Positions 42,081 to 52,031 of a stretch of 64,000 nucleotides of DNA are shown one piece after another. The notes under the pieces are model-generated. The model did not search any database, was not told where the DNA came from, and saw only the letters and a program-made list of their open reading frames with translations. Position 1 is the stretch's first letter. Every line of letters begins with the position of its first letter. This DNA comes from an alpha proteobacterium AAP38 (GTDB lineage Bacteria; Pseudomonadota; Alphaproteobacteria; Azospirillales; Azospirillaceae). The stretch covers positions 1 to 64,000 of the forward strand of contig LJHR01000022.1 of NCBI GenBank assembly GCA_001296005.1. Direction: 5' to 3'. A program made the position numbers and the translations under genes.

Positions 42081-43112
42081 ATGTCCCCCAGATATTGGTT
42101 AATTCCGCTGTTGGCGGTGCCGTTGGCCGCACTGGTGGCCTTGGGCCGGGCACCGGCGGGTGTGGATGCGTCCGCGCGCTATCTGCGCATCGCGGCCGAT
42201 CCGTCGGGGGAACGCGGGTTCGATGTCGGCTCTGCCCTGGCCTCCATCCTGTCGCGCCCGCCGGGTATGCCGGCCTGCAAGGATGATGACCGCGCCTGTG
42301 GCGTGCAAGGGCTGGTGGCACTGACGCAGAGCCTGCCCGACCGCCGCGACATTGTGGAGGCGGTGGCATCGGGTGCCGTTGAAACCGGGCTGGCGCCTGC
42401 CGACCGCATCTATGCCGCCCGCTGCTTCCCCGCCCCCGGTGCCAGGCCGGCGGAACTGACCATCCTGGGCGAGATCTATAACGAATCGCTGCATGTTCTG
42501 GTCCGTGCCGAAACCGGCCTGACCGATATCGCACAGCTGAAGGGCCGGCGCGTCGCCATCGGCGTGGCGGGCAGCGATGAACGCCGTCTGGCCGAACGCA
42601 TCCTGTCCGCCTACGGAATGCGCCGGCAACAGGTGCGGGCGGTGGAGATCGGTGGCGAACAGGCGGCCTTGGCGCTGGCCGATGGTCGTGTCGATGCGCT
42701 GTTCCGAATCGCCGCCGCACCGGACCCGGTGGTGGCCATGGCCGTGACGGCGGGTGCGCGGCTGCTGCCCGTCACGGGTGATCCGGCGGGCCGCCTGTCA
42801 GGCCTGCACCCGTTCGGTGCGCCCGGTACCATTGCCGCCGGAACCTATGGCCCCGACCAGGGCGAGGTGGCGACCATGATGCAGCCCGTGGCCTGGATCG
42901 CCGGCCCGTCCCTGGACCCCAAGCTGGCGGCACAACTGACGGCGGCGCTGGCCAGCCGCGCGAATCGGGAGGCGCTGCACAGGCAGGACCCGGATATGGT
43001 GCTGCTACGCCCTGCGGCATTTCGCATGTCGGCCCCCCTGCACCCGGCGGCGGGAACACGCTATGGTGTGGATCCCATTGCCATGGCCTGCCCCGGCCAA
43101 AAGCCCCGGTGA
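42081..43112 (+). CDS. TAXI-type (TRAP-associated) extracytoplasmic solute-binding protein
   Basis: 343 residues. An N-terminal signal or anchor (YWLIPLLAVPLAALVALG) is followed by a two-lobe periplasmic-binding fold: YLRIAADPSGERGFDVGSALA, ELTILGEIYNESLHVLVR, LKGRRVAIGVAGSDERRLAERIL, and ALALADGRVDALFRIAAAP. These are the TAXI/NMT1-like landmarks. No TRAP membrane subunits are adjacent, so it is an orphan binding protein or belongs to a signalling role. The ligand cannot be told. Confidence 0.78.
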   Translation: MSPRYWLIPLLAVPLAALVALGRAPAGVDASARYLRIAADPSGERGFDVGSALASILSRPPGMPACKDDDRACGVQGLVALTQSLPDRRDIVEAVASGAVETGLAPADRIYAARCFPAPGARPAELTILGEIYNESLHVLVRAETGLTDIAQLKGRRVAIGVAGSDERRLAERILSAYGMRRQQVRAVEIGGEQAALALADGRVDALFRIAAAPDPVVAMAVTAGARLLPVTGDPAGRLSGLHPFGAPGTIAAGTYGPDQGEVATMMQPVAWIAGPSLDPKLAAQLTAALASRANREALHRQDPDMVLLRPAAFRMSAPLHPAAGTRYGVDPIAMACPGQKPR

Positions 43113-43124
43113 GTATCCGCGCCC

Positions 43125-44450
43125 ATGTTCCTGCCGCAGGAGATTATCCGCCGCAAACGTGACGGGCATGCCCTGTCGGCGGACGATATTGCTGCCTTCA
43201 TCGCGGGCCTGACCGACGGATCGGTGTCGGAAGGCCAGGCGGCGGCCTTTGCCATGGCGGTCTGGTTCCAGGGCATGGATGCCGGCGAGCGCGTGGCCCT
43301 GCTGCGGGCCATGACCGGGTCGGGGACGATTTTAGACTGGTCGCGCGAAGGTTTGGGCGGTCCGGTTCTGGATAAACATTCCACGGGCGGGGTGGGGGAC
43401 AAGGTCAGCCTGCTGTTGGCCCCCATCATCGCGGCCTGCGGCGGCTATGTGCCCATGATCTCTGGTCGGGGGCTGGGCCATACGGGCGGCACGCTCGACA
43501 AGATGGAAGCCATCCAAGGCTATGATGCGCAACCGGACCTGCACCGGCTGAAAACCGTCGTGCGGCGGGTCGGCTGCGCCATTGTCGGGGCCACGGATGA
43601 AATCGCCCCTGCCGACCGCCGGCTTTATGCGATTCGCGATGTCACCGCGACGGTGGAAAGCATCCACCTGATCACCGCCTCCATCCTGTCCAAGAAGCTG
43701 GCCGCCGGCCTGAATGCCCTGGTCCTGGATGTGAAGTTCGGATCGGGTGCCTTCATGGAAAGCCGGGAGGATGCCGCCGGACTGGCGGAAATGCTGGTTC
43801 GCACCGCTAGCGATACCGGCCTGCCCACCCGCGCCCTGCTGACCGATATGGGACAGGTGCTGGGTCACAGTGCCGGCAATGCCCTGGAACTGCGCGAATG
43901 CCTGTCGATCCTGGCTGGTGGGGCGGCGGAAACGCGGCTGTGGCGGGTGACGCGGGCCTTGTGCGTGGAACTGCTGATCCTGTCTGGGCTGACCACCGAT
44001 GCCGCGAGCGCCGGAAAGCTGGTGGATCAGGCCATTGCCACCGGAGCCGCGGCGGACCGGTTCGCCCGCATGGTGGCGGTGCTGGGTGGGCCGCCCGACC
44101 TGATCGAACGGCCCGACCGGCATCTGACCTCCGCCCCCGTCATCGTGCCGGTCTTCGCCGACCGGCCCGGCATTGTCACGGGGCAGGATGTGCGGGCGCT
44201 TGGCCTGGCCGTCGTGGCGCTGGGCGGCGGGCGCACCCGGCCCCAGGATGCGGTTGATCCGCGTGTCGGGCTGGATCAGGTGGCGCCCATCGGGGCGGCG
44301 GTGGGGCCGAATCAGCCGCTCTGCTTCGTGCATGCGGCGGACAGGGCTGCGGCGGATGCGGTGGTATGCAGCGTCAGGAACGCTTATGTGATTGGCGAAA
44401 CCGTCGACGCGGCCGCCGATCCGGTGGCCGGAATGATCGGCGGGTCCTGA
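43125..44450 (+). CDS. deoA: Thymidine phosphorylase
   Basis: 441 residues, full length. Cleaves thymidine with phosphate to thymine and deoxyribose 1-phosphate. The family signature is present: [20 protein letters not shown] at the N-terminus, [19 protein letters not shown] (phosphate site), [16 protein letters not shown], and a nucleoside-site segment [31 protein letters not shown] also fits. It starts 12 bases after the TAXI gene, so the three genes to panD may share a transcript. Confidence 0.95.
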   Translation: MFLPQEIIRRKRDGHALSADDIAAFIAGLTDGSVSEGQAAAFAMAVWFQGMDAGERVALLRAMTGSGTILDWSREGLGGPVLDKHSTGGVGDKVSLLLAPIIAACGGYVPMISGRGLGHTGGTLDKMEAIQGYDAQPDLHRLKTVVRRVGCAIVGATDEIAPADRRLYAIRDVTATVESIHLITASILSKKLAAGLNALVLDVKFGSGAFMESREDAAGLAEMLVRTASDTGLPTRALLTDMGQVLGHSAGNALELRECLSILAGGAAETRLWRVTRALCVELLILSGLTTDAASAGKLVDQAIATGAAADRFARMVAVLGGPPDLIERPDRHLTSAPVIVPVFADRPGIVTGQDVRALGLAVVALGGGRTRPQDAVDPRVGLDQVAPIGAAVGPNQPLCFVHAADRAAADAVVCSVRNAYVIGETVDAAADPVAGMIGGS

Positions 44451-44482
44451 GGATCGTGCCAGACCGACCGGAGCAGCCCCTT

Positions 44483-44941
44483 ATGATCAAGATTGTCCGC
44501 GCCAAGTTCCACGGCATCCGCGTCACCGGTGCCGATCTGGACTATCACGGGTCCATCACCCTGGACCCGGAACAGTGCGCGCTGGCCGGTATCTATCCGC
44601 TGGAATTCGTGGAGATCTGGAACAAGAGCAGCGGGGCGCGGATTTCCACCTATGTGATCTTTGGCGAGCCGGGGTCCAAGGCCTGCATCTTGAACGGTGC
44701 TGCCGCCCGCACTTGCCAGAAGGGGGATGAGGTGATCATCGCCGCATCCGCCAGCATCACCCCGGACCAGCTTTATTCGATCAAGCCCAAGGTCCTGACC
44801 TTCAAGCCCGACAATTCCGTGGACCGCGTCCTGGAATATGATGTGTTCAAGGGGCCGGAACGGGAGTTTGATTTCCGCACGCTGGACATCACCGACGGGC
44901 GCGACGGGGCGGTGGAACTGTCGGTGCCGGTGAAGGTTTGA
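44483..44941 (+). CDS. panD: Aspartate 1-decarboxylase with a C-terminal extension
   Basis: 152 residues from ATG 44483. It makes beta-alanine for pantothenate. The self-cleavage site Gly23-Ser24 ([11 protein letters not shown]) that creates the pyruvoyl group is intact. So are the Lys-x-His (AKFHG), Trp and Arg ([17 protein letters not shown]) and Asn (ILNGAAART) active-site residues. E. coli PanD is 126 residues; this one carries about 30 more at the C-terminus (ending [10 protein letters not shown]). The extension might be an extra subunit contact. Assigned by motif reading. Confidence 0.88.
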   Translation: MIKIVRAKFHGIRVTGADLDYHGSITLDPEQCALAGIYPLEFVEIWNKSSGARISTYVIFGEPGSKACILNGAAARTCQKGDEVIIAASASITPDQLYSIKPKVLTFKPDNSVDRVLEYDVFKGPEREFDFRTLDITDGRDGAVELSVPVKV

Positions 44942-44984
44942 TAGCGACCGGATGCGGGCCTGAACCCGCATCCGATATCCACCC

Positions 44985-45956
44985 TCAGAACGCCGCGTAA
45001 ACCTCGTCCAGTTCAGTGTCGTTGAAGCTGTAGGTGGCGTTGCAGAACTCGCACGTCACGGCGACAAGGCCGTCCACGCGCAGTTCATCGAGGTCGCCCC
45101 GATCCAGGCTGCGCAGCACGTCCGTCACCCGCTCGCGGGAGCAGCGGCAGCCGGGGCGCAGTTCCCGGCGCTCGTAAATGCGCGGGCTTTCCTCGTGGAA
45201 CAGGCGGTAGATCAGCTCATTTACCGTCAGGGCCGGGTCCAGAAGCTCATGTGCCGTCACCGTCTCCAGCATGACGCCGGCGCGGTGCCAGTCTTCCTCG
45301 CGCACGCCGGCCTGATGCTCGCTGAACACACCCGCATTTTCCGGCGGCAGGGCCTGCAGCATGATGGCCCCGCCCACCCATTTGCCATCCGCATCCTTGG
45401 ACACGAAGCTCTTGATGCTGGCGGCCAGCTGTTCGGACTGCCGGAAATAATGGCGCACGGCATCGGCCAGCGTGGCCCCGCGCAGTTCCACGATGCCCTG
45501 ATAGCGCTCGGTGTGCTCCCCCTGATCGACCGTGAAGGCGACATAGCCGGAACCCAGCATCGCGCCAAGATCGGGCTGGAAGCCCTTATGCCGGCGCTGT
45601 TCGGCCAGACGGTCGGCATCAAAGCGGGCGTAGCCGCGCAGATCACCGACCGAGGTGACGTCCGACACCGTATAGGCGACAGGGCCGTCACCCTTGGTCT
45701 GCAAGGTGAAGATACCGTCATATTTCAGGCCGGACGCCAGGGTGGCAGCCAGCAGGATGGTATCGGCCAGCAGGGGCGCCAGCTCGTCCGGGTAATCATG
45801 CCGCCTGATGATCTCATCCAGGGCCGGGCCCAGCCGGATCAGCCGCCCCCGGAAGGAGCTGCTGTCCAGCTGGAACGGCTGGCAGATATCAAATTCGGCG
45901 GTCACGGCATCGGTATCGTGGCGGGGCTGGCCCGCCACGGGGGGAACGGAATTCAT
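44985..45956 (-). CDS. hslO: Redox-regulated chaperone Hsp33
   Basis: 323 residues. The N-terminal chaperone domain ([36 protein letters not shown]) is followed by the C-terminal redox switch. The zinc-binding Cys set is complete: GCRCSRERV and [12 protein letters not shown]. Oxidation releases zinc and turns on holdase activity. The start overlaps the argF stop (ATGA), the usual alphaproteobacterial order argD-argF-hslO. Confidence 0.95.
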   Translation of the reverse strand: MNSVPPVAGQPRHDTDAVTAEFDICQPFQLDSSSFRGRLIRLGPALDEIIRRHDYPDELAPLLADTILLAATLASGLKYDGIFTLQTKGDGPVAYTVSDVTSVGDLRGYARFDADRLAEQRRHKGFQPDLGAMLGSGYVAFTVDQGEHTERYQGIVELRGATLADAVRHYFRQSEQLAASIKSFVSKDADGKWVGGAIMLQALPPENAGVFSEHQAGVREEDWHRAGVMLETVTAHELLDPALTVNELIYRLFHEESPRIYERRELRPGCRCSRERVTDVLRSLDRGDLDELRVDGLVAVTCEFCNATYSFNDTELDEVYAAF

Positions 45957-46867
45957 CGGTTCAGGCACCAGGTCAGAATGCCCTTCTGGGCGTGCATACG
46001 GTTTTCTGCCTCGTCCCACACGGCCGACTGCGGACCATCAATGACGCTGGACGTCACCTCTTCCTCGCGGTGTGCGGGCAGACAATGCATGAATATGGCG
46101 TCTTTTTTCGCCAGACCCATGATCCGATCGTTTACCTGATATGGCTTCAGCAGATTGTGGCGGCGATGCGCGTCCTTATTGTGCATCGACACCCAGGTGT
46201 CCGTGACCAGGGCATCGGCACACGCCGCCGCCTCTTCCACATCGCGATGGACGGTCACGCGGCCCTTGTTGGCCTTGATCCATTCCAAGGTCTGGTGCGA
46301 GGGCGACAGTTCCGGCGGGCAGGCGATGCGCAGTTCGAAATCGAACGCCACAGAAGCGTGGATGAAGCTTTCGCAGACATTGTTGGCATCGCCGGTCCAG
46401 CAGAAGACCGCATCCTTGATCGGGCCCTTGCGTTCCTCGTATGTCAGGATGTCGGCCATGATCTGGACCGGGTGCGAGCTGTCGGTCAGGCCGTTGATGA
46501 CGGGGACGGTCGCCGCCTCCGCCATCTCCTGCAGCTTCGTCTCATGGTCGGTGCGCAGCATGATGATGTCGACATAGCGCGACAGCACGCGCGCCGTGTC
46601 GCCGATGGTCTCGCCATGGCCCAGCTGGATTTCCTTGCCGGTCAGGCAGATGACCTCGCCACCCAGCTGACGCATGCCTACCTCGAACGACACGCGGGTA
46701 CGCGTGCTGGGCTTTTCGAAGATCAGGGCCAGCGTCTTGCCCAGCAGGGGGCGCTCGGCCCCCTGACCACGCTTCATGAAGGCGGCGCGGGACAGCATCT
46801 CGCGCAGCTCATCGATGGAATGGTTATGGATATCCAGGAAATGGCGGGGGGACTTCTGCATGGTCAT
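45953..46867 (-). CDS. argF: Ornithine carbamoyltransferase
   Basis: 304 residues. Condenses ornithine and carbamoyl phosphate to citrulline. [13 protein letters not shown] holds the carbamoyl-phosphate site, [20 protein letters not shown] the next, and MHCLPAHR the ornithine-side Cys loop. The start overlaps the argD stop by 4 bases and the end overlaps hslO, so the three are tightly co-translated. Confidence 0.96.
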   Translation of the reverse strand: MTMQKSPRHFLDIHNHSIDELREMLSRAAFMKRGQGAERPLLGKTLALIFEKPSTRTRVSFEVGMRQLGGEVICLTGKEIQLGHGETIGDTARVLSRYVDIIMLRTDHETKLQEMAEAATVPVINGLTDSSHPVQIMADILTYEERKGPIKDAVFCWTGDANNVCESFIHASVAFDFELRIACPPELSPSHQTLEWIKANKGRVTVHRDVEEAAACADALVTDTWVSMHNKDAHRRHNLLKPYQVNDRIMGLAKKDAIFMHCLPAHREEEVTSSVIDGPQSAVWDEAENRMHAQKGILTWCLNR

Positions 46868-48036
46868 TGCGCCAGCTCCTGGCAGGTCTTGTCGATGATC
46901 GAAACGGCTTCGGCGATTTCTGCGTCGCCAATGGTCAGGGGCGGCAGGATGCGGATGACATTCTCCGCCGCCGGAACGGTCAGCAGTCCGTTCTCACGCA
47001 GGCGGGTCACCACCTCGCCATTCGGCTTCACGCATTTCAGGCCCAGCATCAGCCCCTTGCCACGCGCTTCGGCCAGGATGGTCGGGTACTTGGCAACCAG
47101 GGCCTCCAGTTCCGCCTTCAGTTTGTCGCCGGTGACGGTCACCTGCTCCAGGAAGCCGGGGGCCGTGATGACATCCAGAACGGCGTTGGCGACGGCCATG
47201 GCCAGCGGGTTGCCGCCGAAGGTGGAGCCGTGGGTGCCCGGCACCATGCCCTTGGCTGCCTTCTCGCTGACCAGGCAGGCGCCGACGGGGAAGCCGCCGC
47301 CGATACCCTTGGCGATGGGCATGACGTCCGGGGTGACGCCGGCCCATTCATGGGCAAACATCTTGCCGGTACGGCCCACGCCCGTCTGAATCTCATCGAA
47401 CACCAGCAGCAGGCCAAACTCGTCTGCGGTATCGCGCAGGGCCTTCAGATACTCATCGCTGCCCACCACGATCCCGCCTTCGCCCAGGATGGGTTCCACC
47501 ACGATGGCGGCCGTCTGGGGCGTGATGGCATTGCGCAGCTCGTTCATATTGCCGAACGGTACTTGATCGAACGCGTCCAGCAGGGGACCGAATCCGCCGA
47601 CCATCTTTTCCGACTTGGCAGCCGCAATGGCCGTTGTGGACCGGCCATGGAAGGCCCCGCCGACCACGATGAAGCGGGTCTTTTCCGGGTGGCCGGTATC
47701 ATGCTGATACTTGCGCACCGTCTTGACCGCGCATTCAAACGCTTCCACGCCCGAATTCGTGAAGAACATCGTGTCGGCGAAGGTCAGGTCGCACAGCCGC
47801 TTGGCCAGCTGTTCCTGGCCCGCAACCCGAAACAGGTTGGAGGTATGCCACAGCTTGCCCGCCTGCTCGGTCAGCTTTTCCACCAGATAGGGGTGCGCGT
47901 GACCAAGGGCGTTCACCGCGATGCCGGCGGTGAAATCCAGGAATCGTCGGCCTGTTGTGTCCCAGATATGGGCGCCTTCACCCCGCTCGAACACGATGTC
48001 GATGCGGGAATAGGTGGGCATCACAACAGGGATCAC
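46864..48036 (-). CDS. argD: Acetylornithine aminotransferase
   Basis: 390 residues from GTG 48036 (GGAG eight bases upstream; N-terminus [14 protein letters not shown] as in relatives). A class-III aminotransferase: [52 protein letters not shown], and the PLP Lys in [14 protein letters not shown]. It transfers the amino group from glutamate to N-acetylglutamate semialdehyde. First gene of the argD-argF-hslO operon. Confidence 0.95.
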   Translation of the reverse strand: MIPVVMPTYSRIDIVFERGEGAHIWDTTGRRFLDFTAGIAVNALGHAHPYLVEKLTEQAGKLWHTSNLFRVAGQEQLAKRLCDLTFADTMFFTNSGVEAFECAVKTVRKYQHDTGHPEKTRFIVVGGAFHGRSTTAIAAAKSEKMVGGFGPLLDAFDQVPFGNMNELRNAITPQTAAIVVEPILGEGGIVVGSDEYLKALRDTADEFGLLLVFDEIQTGVGRTGKMFAHEWAGVTPDVMPIAKGIGGGFPVGACLVSEKAAKGMVPGTHGSTFGGNPLAMAVANAVLDVITAPGFLEQVTVTGDKLKAELEALVAKYPTILAEARGKGLMLGLKCVKPNGEVVTRLRENGLLTVPAAENVIRILPPLTIGDAEIAEAVSIIDKTCQELAQ

Positions 48037-48288
48037 GGCTGCAACTCCATGGAGCCATCGTCCAAAGCGCCACGAACCCGATGTCCGGGCGCCGGAACCG
48101 GGGACTATTGGGCCCCTGGTTCCCCCTGTCAACGCACCCCCATGCATCCCTAACGTGACATGGGCAAGAAGCGTTGCGGATTTAACCCTTTCAGCTTATG
48201 AATGAAACCGAAATGACGGGCCGTTTCCTTTAGGGTCCGTTCGACGATTGCGACCGTCCCCCGGTCCCCTGGCGGAGTTGTTCAACCG

Positions 48289-48705
48289 ATGCCCAACGAT
48301 ATCCTGGACCCGCGTAGTTTCCAGCGTCCCGGCCTGCATGGCATTGCCGAAGCGGCGGTTGAAAGCGGGCCCGTCACCGGGGGCATCACCACCATCTCTG
48401 CCGAGGCGCGCATCGAAGGCGCCAAGATTTCGCACTGCCACACGCTGCATGTGGCGGGCCGTCTGGTCGATGTCACTCTAAACGAGATCAAGATCCTGGA
48501 AATCGCCGAGGGCGGGCATTTCGAAGGCGTGGCCAAGGTCGAACAGATGCGCGTCAATGGCCGCGCAACGGGCACCATCGAAGTATCGGGCATCCTGTCG
48601 GTGGGTGAGACGGGGCAGATTGACGGCACCATCCGTTACGGCCGCATCAACATCGCCGATGGCGGCAGCGTGACCGGTACCCTGCAGACCGGTAAGGCTC
48701 CGTAA
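48289..48705 (+). CDS. Bactofilin-family cytoskeletal protein
   Basis: 138 residues. The central beta-helix (about 28-125) shows the periodic small-Gly pattern of bactofilins: GGITTISAEARIEGAKI, HVAGRLVDVTLNEIKILEIA, GGHFEGVAKVEQMRVNGRAT, and GTIRYGRINIADGGSVTG. Short flexible tails flank it. Bactofilins polymerise without nucleotide and localise cell-wall or stalk machinery. No M23 peptidase partner gene is adjacent. The gene converges with the DUF2889 gene. Confidence 0.9.
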   Translation: MPNDILDPRSFQRPGLHGIAEAAVESGPVTGGITTISAEARIEGAKISHCHTLHVAGRLVDVTLNEIKILEIAEGGHFEGVAKVEQMRVNGRATGTIEVSGILSVGETGQIDGTIRYGRINIADGGSVTGTLQTGKAP

Positions 48706-48711
48706 TTAGTT

Positions 48712-48790
48712 TTCCCTCAGGCGCCGGGCGCCCGCATCCGCGGGCTTGGGCTTGACGCCGCATGTGCGGCGCGGCGGCAGTCGCCGCCGT
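48712..48790 (-). repeat. Hairpin-rich dispersed repeat, copy C
   Basis: Read on the minus strand: GGCGGCGACTGCCGCC, GCCGCACATGCGGC, GTCAAGCCCAAG, CCGCGGATGCGGG and GCGCCCGGCGCCTGAGGGAA. It shares arm order and end with copy B. It lies after the DUF2889 gene and before the bactofilin end. Confidence 0.7.
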
Positions 48791-48793
48791 GCA

Positions 48794-48816
48794 ATCGGTC
48801 AAAACATCTGACCGAT
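48794..48816 (-). terminator. Stem-loop after the DUF2889 gene
   Basis: ATCGGTCA (48794-48801) pairs perfectly with TGACCGAT (48809-48816); loop 7 nt. It begins 5 bases after the stop of the minus-strand gene. There is no long U tract, and repeat copy C follows immediately. Confidence 0.5.
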
Positions 48817-48820
48817 TTAC

Positions 48821-49408
48821 TCATTGCGGCTTTGCAACCGCGAATTCCGGCCATTCCCGCGCCACGACCTCTCCGTCTGTGGCCCAGACGTGACAGGTGT
48901 CCAGCATGGGCGGGCGGCGGCGGGGCGGCGGGGTTTCGCCGCGCTCGACCATGGCGGCGCGGGCCTTCTTGTCCAGGTCTTCCAGATAAGGCGCGATGGT
49001 CTGAAAGGCCGTTGTCGCGACCGGGCCCAGCAGTTCCACCATATGGGTACAGCCTTCCACCCCGCCCAGCCGTTCCTTGACGGCGGCGGTCCAGCCGCTG
49101 GCGATGGACAGGCCCACCAGCCGCTGAAAATTCTCCGTGATCGATGGGCACATCCGATAGGGTGCTGCATCCGTCACGGCGGCGACGGCCTTCACCGTCA
49201 GCCGGTTATCCAGCGTCAGCCGTACCCACATCTCATGAATGGGATCACCGCTGGGCACCGTGCGGCCATCGCGCTGAAAATCATAGGATTTACGGTCGGT
49301 AATATGGCCTTCGATATCCCACAGCCCATCGGCCCGGCGATAGCCTTTGCAGGTCACCTGACGCGTATGCAACGGCTCCCGCGCGGCGTCCGGGGGTGGC
49401 AGGGGCAT
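48821..49408 (-). CDS. DUF2889 family protein
   Basis: 195 residues from ATG 49408 (GGAG seven bases upstream). The family core is clear: HTRQVTCKGYRRADGLWDIE, GHITDRKSYDF, IHEMWVRLTLDNRLTVKAV, and a C-terminal GCTHMVELLGPVATTAFQT. DUF2889 proteins occur beside diverse catabolic genes; no activity is known. The CTHMVELLGPVA segment is the most conserved part of the family. Confidence 0.85.
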   Translation of the reverse strand: MPLPPPDAAREPLHTRQVTCKGYRRADGLWDIEGHITDRKSYDFQRDGRTVPSGDPIHEMWVRLTLDNRLTVKAVAAVTDAAPYRMCPSITENFQRLVGLSIASGWTAAVKERLGGVEGCTHMVELLGPVATTAFQTIAPYLEDLDKKARAAMVERGETPPPRRRPPMLDTCHVWATDGEVVAREWPEFAVAKPQ

Positions 49409-49598
49409 GGCAGGCTCCATGGGTGAGGGCGATGGGGCTGCATCTTGGGCCGGGCCATGGCCGTGGGTCAAGAGGCGGGCTTACGTTTTGGGAAGCCGCC
49501 CCGCGTCCGGCATGGAAGGGCTACCGCATCGTCCCTTCGCGCCGCCGCCATTCCGCGTTAAACCTGCCGAAAGCCCTTTTTATCTGGAGCCCTGAACC

Positions 49599-50315
49599 AT
49601 GCGCCCCACCGACCGCGTTTTCGTCGCCCTGGATATGCCGGAGATTGAGGGGGCAAAGGCCATGGCTGCACAGGTTGCGGGCCTGGTCGGGGGCGTGAAG
49701 CTGGGTCTGGAATTCTTCATGGCGCAGGGGCCCGCCGGTATCCGCGATGTCATCGCGGCGGGCGATCTGCCTTTGTTCCTGGACCTGAAGCTCCACGATA
49801 TTCCCAACACGGTGGCGGGTGCGGTCCGTTCCGTCGCGCCGCTGGCGCCGACATTCCTGACCATCCATGCCGGTGGCGGACCCGCCATGATCCGCGCCGC
49901 CGCCGATGCCGCGCGGGAGGAGGCGGAACGGTTGGGGCTGCCCCGCATGCGCATCCTGGCGGTCACTGTCCTGACCAGCCTGTCGGACGAGGACTTGACC
50001 GCCGTGGGGCAGGCCGTGCCCGCCGTGACCCAAGTTCGCCGTCTGGCCCGGGTAGCCCATGCCAATGGCGCGGACGGCATCGTCTGCTCGCCCGCCGAGG
50101 TCGCGCTGCTGCGCCGAGATCTGCCTGCCGATTTCACGCTGATGGTGCCCGGCATCCGCCCGACCTGGGCGGCGGCCAATGACCAGAAGCGGGTGATGGG
50201 CCCGCGCGATGCGGTGGCCGCGGGTGCCGACCATCTGGTCATCGGGCGTCCCATCACGGCGGATGCCGACCCCGCCGCCGCCGCCCGGCGTATTGCGGAG
50301 GAGTTGGGCGCATGA
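49599..50315 (+). CDS. pyrF: Orotidine 5'-phosphate decarboxylase
   Basis: 238 residues. Last step of UMP synthesis. The catalytic D-x-K-x-x-D array is intact (FLDLKLHDIPNTV). Phosphate-site elements VPGIRPTWAA and HLVIGRPITADADP are present. The start ATG 49599 follows GGAG. Its end overlaps trpF by 4 bases. Confidence 0.96.
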   Translation: MRPTDRVFVALDMPEIEGAKAMAAQVAGLVGGVKLGLEFFMAQGPAGIRDVIAAGDLPLFLDLKLHDIPNTVAGAVRSVAPLAPTFLTIHAGGGPAMIRAAADAAREEAERLGLPRMRILAVTVLTSLSDEDLTAVGQAVPAVTQVRRLARVAHANGADGIVCSPAEVALLRRDLPADFTLMVPGIRPTWAAANDQKRVMGPRDAVAAGADHLVIGRPITADADPAAAARRIAEELGA

Positions 50316-50962
50316 GTGCGGTGAAGGCCAAGATCTGCGGGATCAGCACACCGGAGACGATGCAGGCGGCCCTTGATGCCGGCGCTCGCTGGGTCGGGCT
50401 GGTGTTCTTCCCGAAATCGCCGCGCAACGTCTCCATCGCCACCGCTGCCGAACTGTCGCGCATGGTCGGCACGGGTACCCGCGTCGTGGGCCTGTTCGTG
50501 GACCCGACGGATGACCTGTTGGACGATGTCACGGGCCAAGTGCCGCTGGACCTGATCCAGTTGCACGGGGGCGAGACGCCGGAGCGGGTGGCCGCCATCC
50601 GCGCGCGTTTCAACCTACCGGTTATGAAGGCGTTGAAGGTGGGCGACGCTGCCGACCTTGATGCCGCCACGGCCTATGAGCCGGTGGTGGACATGCTTCT
50701 GTTCGATGCCAAGCCGCCCAAGGGTGCCGTTCTGCCCGGTGGCAATGGGGTTGCCTTCGACTGGTCCTTGCTGACGGGCCGTGACTGGCAGAAACCCTGG
50801 ATGTTGTCGGGCGGGTTGGACCCCGCCAATGTCGCCGATGCCATCCGGGCCACGGGCGCCAAGGCCGTCGATGTCTCATCGGGGGTGGAGGATGCGCCGG
50901 GCCGCAAAAGTCCGGATTTGATCCGGGCCTTTCTGTCGGCGGTGACCTCAACAGGAGCGTAA
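50312..50962 (+). CDS. trpF: Phosphoribosylanthranilate isomerase
   Basis: 216 residues. An Amadori rearrangement in tryptophan synthesis. The general base Cys is in AKICGISTPE, the general acid Asp in FVDPTDDLL, and VDVSSGVEDAPGRKSPDLI forms the phosphate end of the barrel. It overlaps pyrF. trpB, which usually follows in related genomes, is not here; a GNAT gene follows instead. Confidence 0.95.
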   Translation: MSAVKAKICGISTPETMQAALDAGARWVGLVFFPKSPRNVSIATAAELSRMVGTGTRVVGLFVDPTDDLLDDVTGQVPLDLIQLHGGETPERVAAIRARFNLPVMKALKVGDAADLDAATAYEPVVDMLLFDAKPPKGAVLPGGNGVAFDWSLLTGRDWQKPWMLSGGLDPANVADAIRATGAKAVDVSSGVEDAPGRKSPDLIRAFLSAVTSTGA

Positions 50963-50966
50963 AGCT

Positions 50967-51521
50967 ATGAGCCAGCCTGCCTTCACCCCACCGCCCGGCG
51001 GCACGCCTGCCGCCTTTGGCCCACCGGGCCTGTGGCTGCGGGCGCGGCAGCTGGATGATGCGGCGGCGATGGCGGCCATGGCCTCCATGCCCAAGTTCCG
51101 CCACGGCACCCTGCGCCCGCCCTTCCCCAGCGTGGAAGGGACGCGGGCCTGGATGGAAAAGGGTGGGGCCGATGATTTGCAGGTCGTCGCCATCCTGGAC
51201 GGGCGGCTTGTCGGGTCCGCCGGACTGTTCCGCCAGGGCGGGCGGCGGCGGCATGTGGCCGATCTGGCCATTGGCGTTCATGATGACGCCCAGGGTATGG
51301 GGGTGGGCAAGTCCCTGATGCATGCCCTGATCGATGCCGCCGACCGTTGGCTGGACCTGCACCGTATCGAACTGACGGTGTTTGCCGATAATGACGGGGC
51401 CATCCGCCTGTATCGGCATTTCGGCTTTGTCGAGGAAGGGCGCCTGCGCGATTACGCCTTCCGCGATGGGGGCTATATCGATGCCCTGGCCATGGGACGA
51501 ATCCGACCCAAACGGCCATAA
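50967..51521 (+). CDS. GNAT-family N-acetyltransferase
   Basis: 184 residues. The acetyl-CoA-binding motif A is clear: LAIGVHDDAQGMGVGKSLMH (Q/R-x-x-G-x-G/A). The N-terminal and C-terminal parts (RIELTVFADNDGAIRLYRHF, GFVEEGRLRDYAFRDG) fit RimI/RimJ-like or diamine/L-amino-acid acetyltransferases. The substrate cannot be told. It starts 4 bases after trpF and ends the operon at a strong terminator. Confidence 0.9.
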   Translation: MSQPAFTPPPGGTPAAFGPPGLWLRARQLDDAAAMAAMASMPKFRHGTLRPPFPSVEGTRAWMEKGGADDLQVVAILDGRLVGSAGLFRQGGRRRHVADLAIGVHDDAQGMGVGKSLMHALIDAADRWLDLHRIELTVFADNDGAIRLYRHFGFVEEGRLRDYAFRDGGYIDALAMGRIRPKRP

Positions 51522-51531
51522 TCCCCAAAAG

Positions 51532-51563
51532 AAAAACCCCGCCGGTCGCCCAGCGGGGTTTTT
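51532..51563. terminator. Bidirectional terminator
   Basis: Stem AAAAACCCCGC (51532-51542) with GCGGGGTTTTT (51553-51563), loop 10 nt. The A and T tails let it stop both the pyrF-trpF-GNAT transcript and the convergent small gene. Confidence 0.9.
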
Positions 51564-51593
51564 CATAGGCATGCCCGAAAGCCGGCGGGACGA

Positions 51594-51836
51594 TTACTCG
51601 TCGTCGCCTTCCTCGGCGTCGGCTTCGATCTGGTCAGCCAGATCGCGCAGCATGTCGGCAACGTCGGTGTGGCTGGTCTCTTCCACGGCCTGGTTGACGG
51701 CGGCTTCGATCATGGCGATGGCGACATAACCGGAAAGGGCGCCGCCCTCCTTCATGGCTGCTTCCAGGTGCTTTTCGGCCACATCGAGGGCCTTTTCGAA
51801 AAGCTGCTCGGCAGCGCTGGTATTGGGTTCGGACAT
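51594..51836 (-). CDS. Acidic helical hypothetical protein, 80 aa
   Basis: From ATG 51836 with GGAAGGGAG upstream; a frame to 51956 is not needed. The product is strongly acidic and helical (AEQLFEKALDVAEKHLEAAM, then MLRDLADQIEADAEEGDDE) with no Cys. I do not recognise a family. It may be an antitoxin-, anti-sigma- or adaptor-like small protein, but nothing in the context shows which. Monocistronic, ending at the terminator at 51532. Confidence 0.6.
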   Translation of the reverse strand: MSEPNTSAAEQLFEKALDVAEKHLEAAMKEGGALSGYVAIAMIEAAVNQAVEETSHTDVADMLRDLADQIEADAEEGDDE

Positions 51837-52031
51837 GGGTTCGGCTCCCTTCCGGGCAAGAATAAATGATGCCCACCTTCTAGCATCCTTTCGCGTACAC
51901 TTCTTGCCAAATCCGCACGGCCCCCCTATGCCCTGATAAGGATTGATCCAGGCCACGGACGCCCCATGGCGGCCTTTTATTTCGCAATCGAAATAAAACC
52001 GGCCAGATTATAATATTTCGGAACCGTACCA

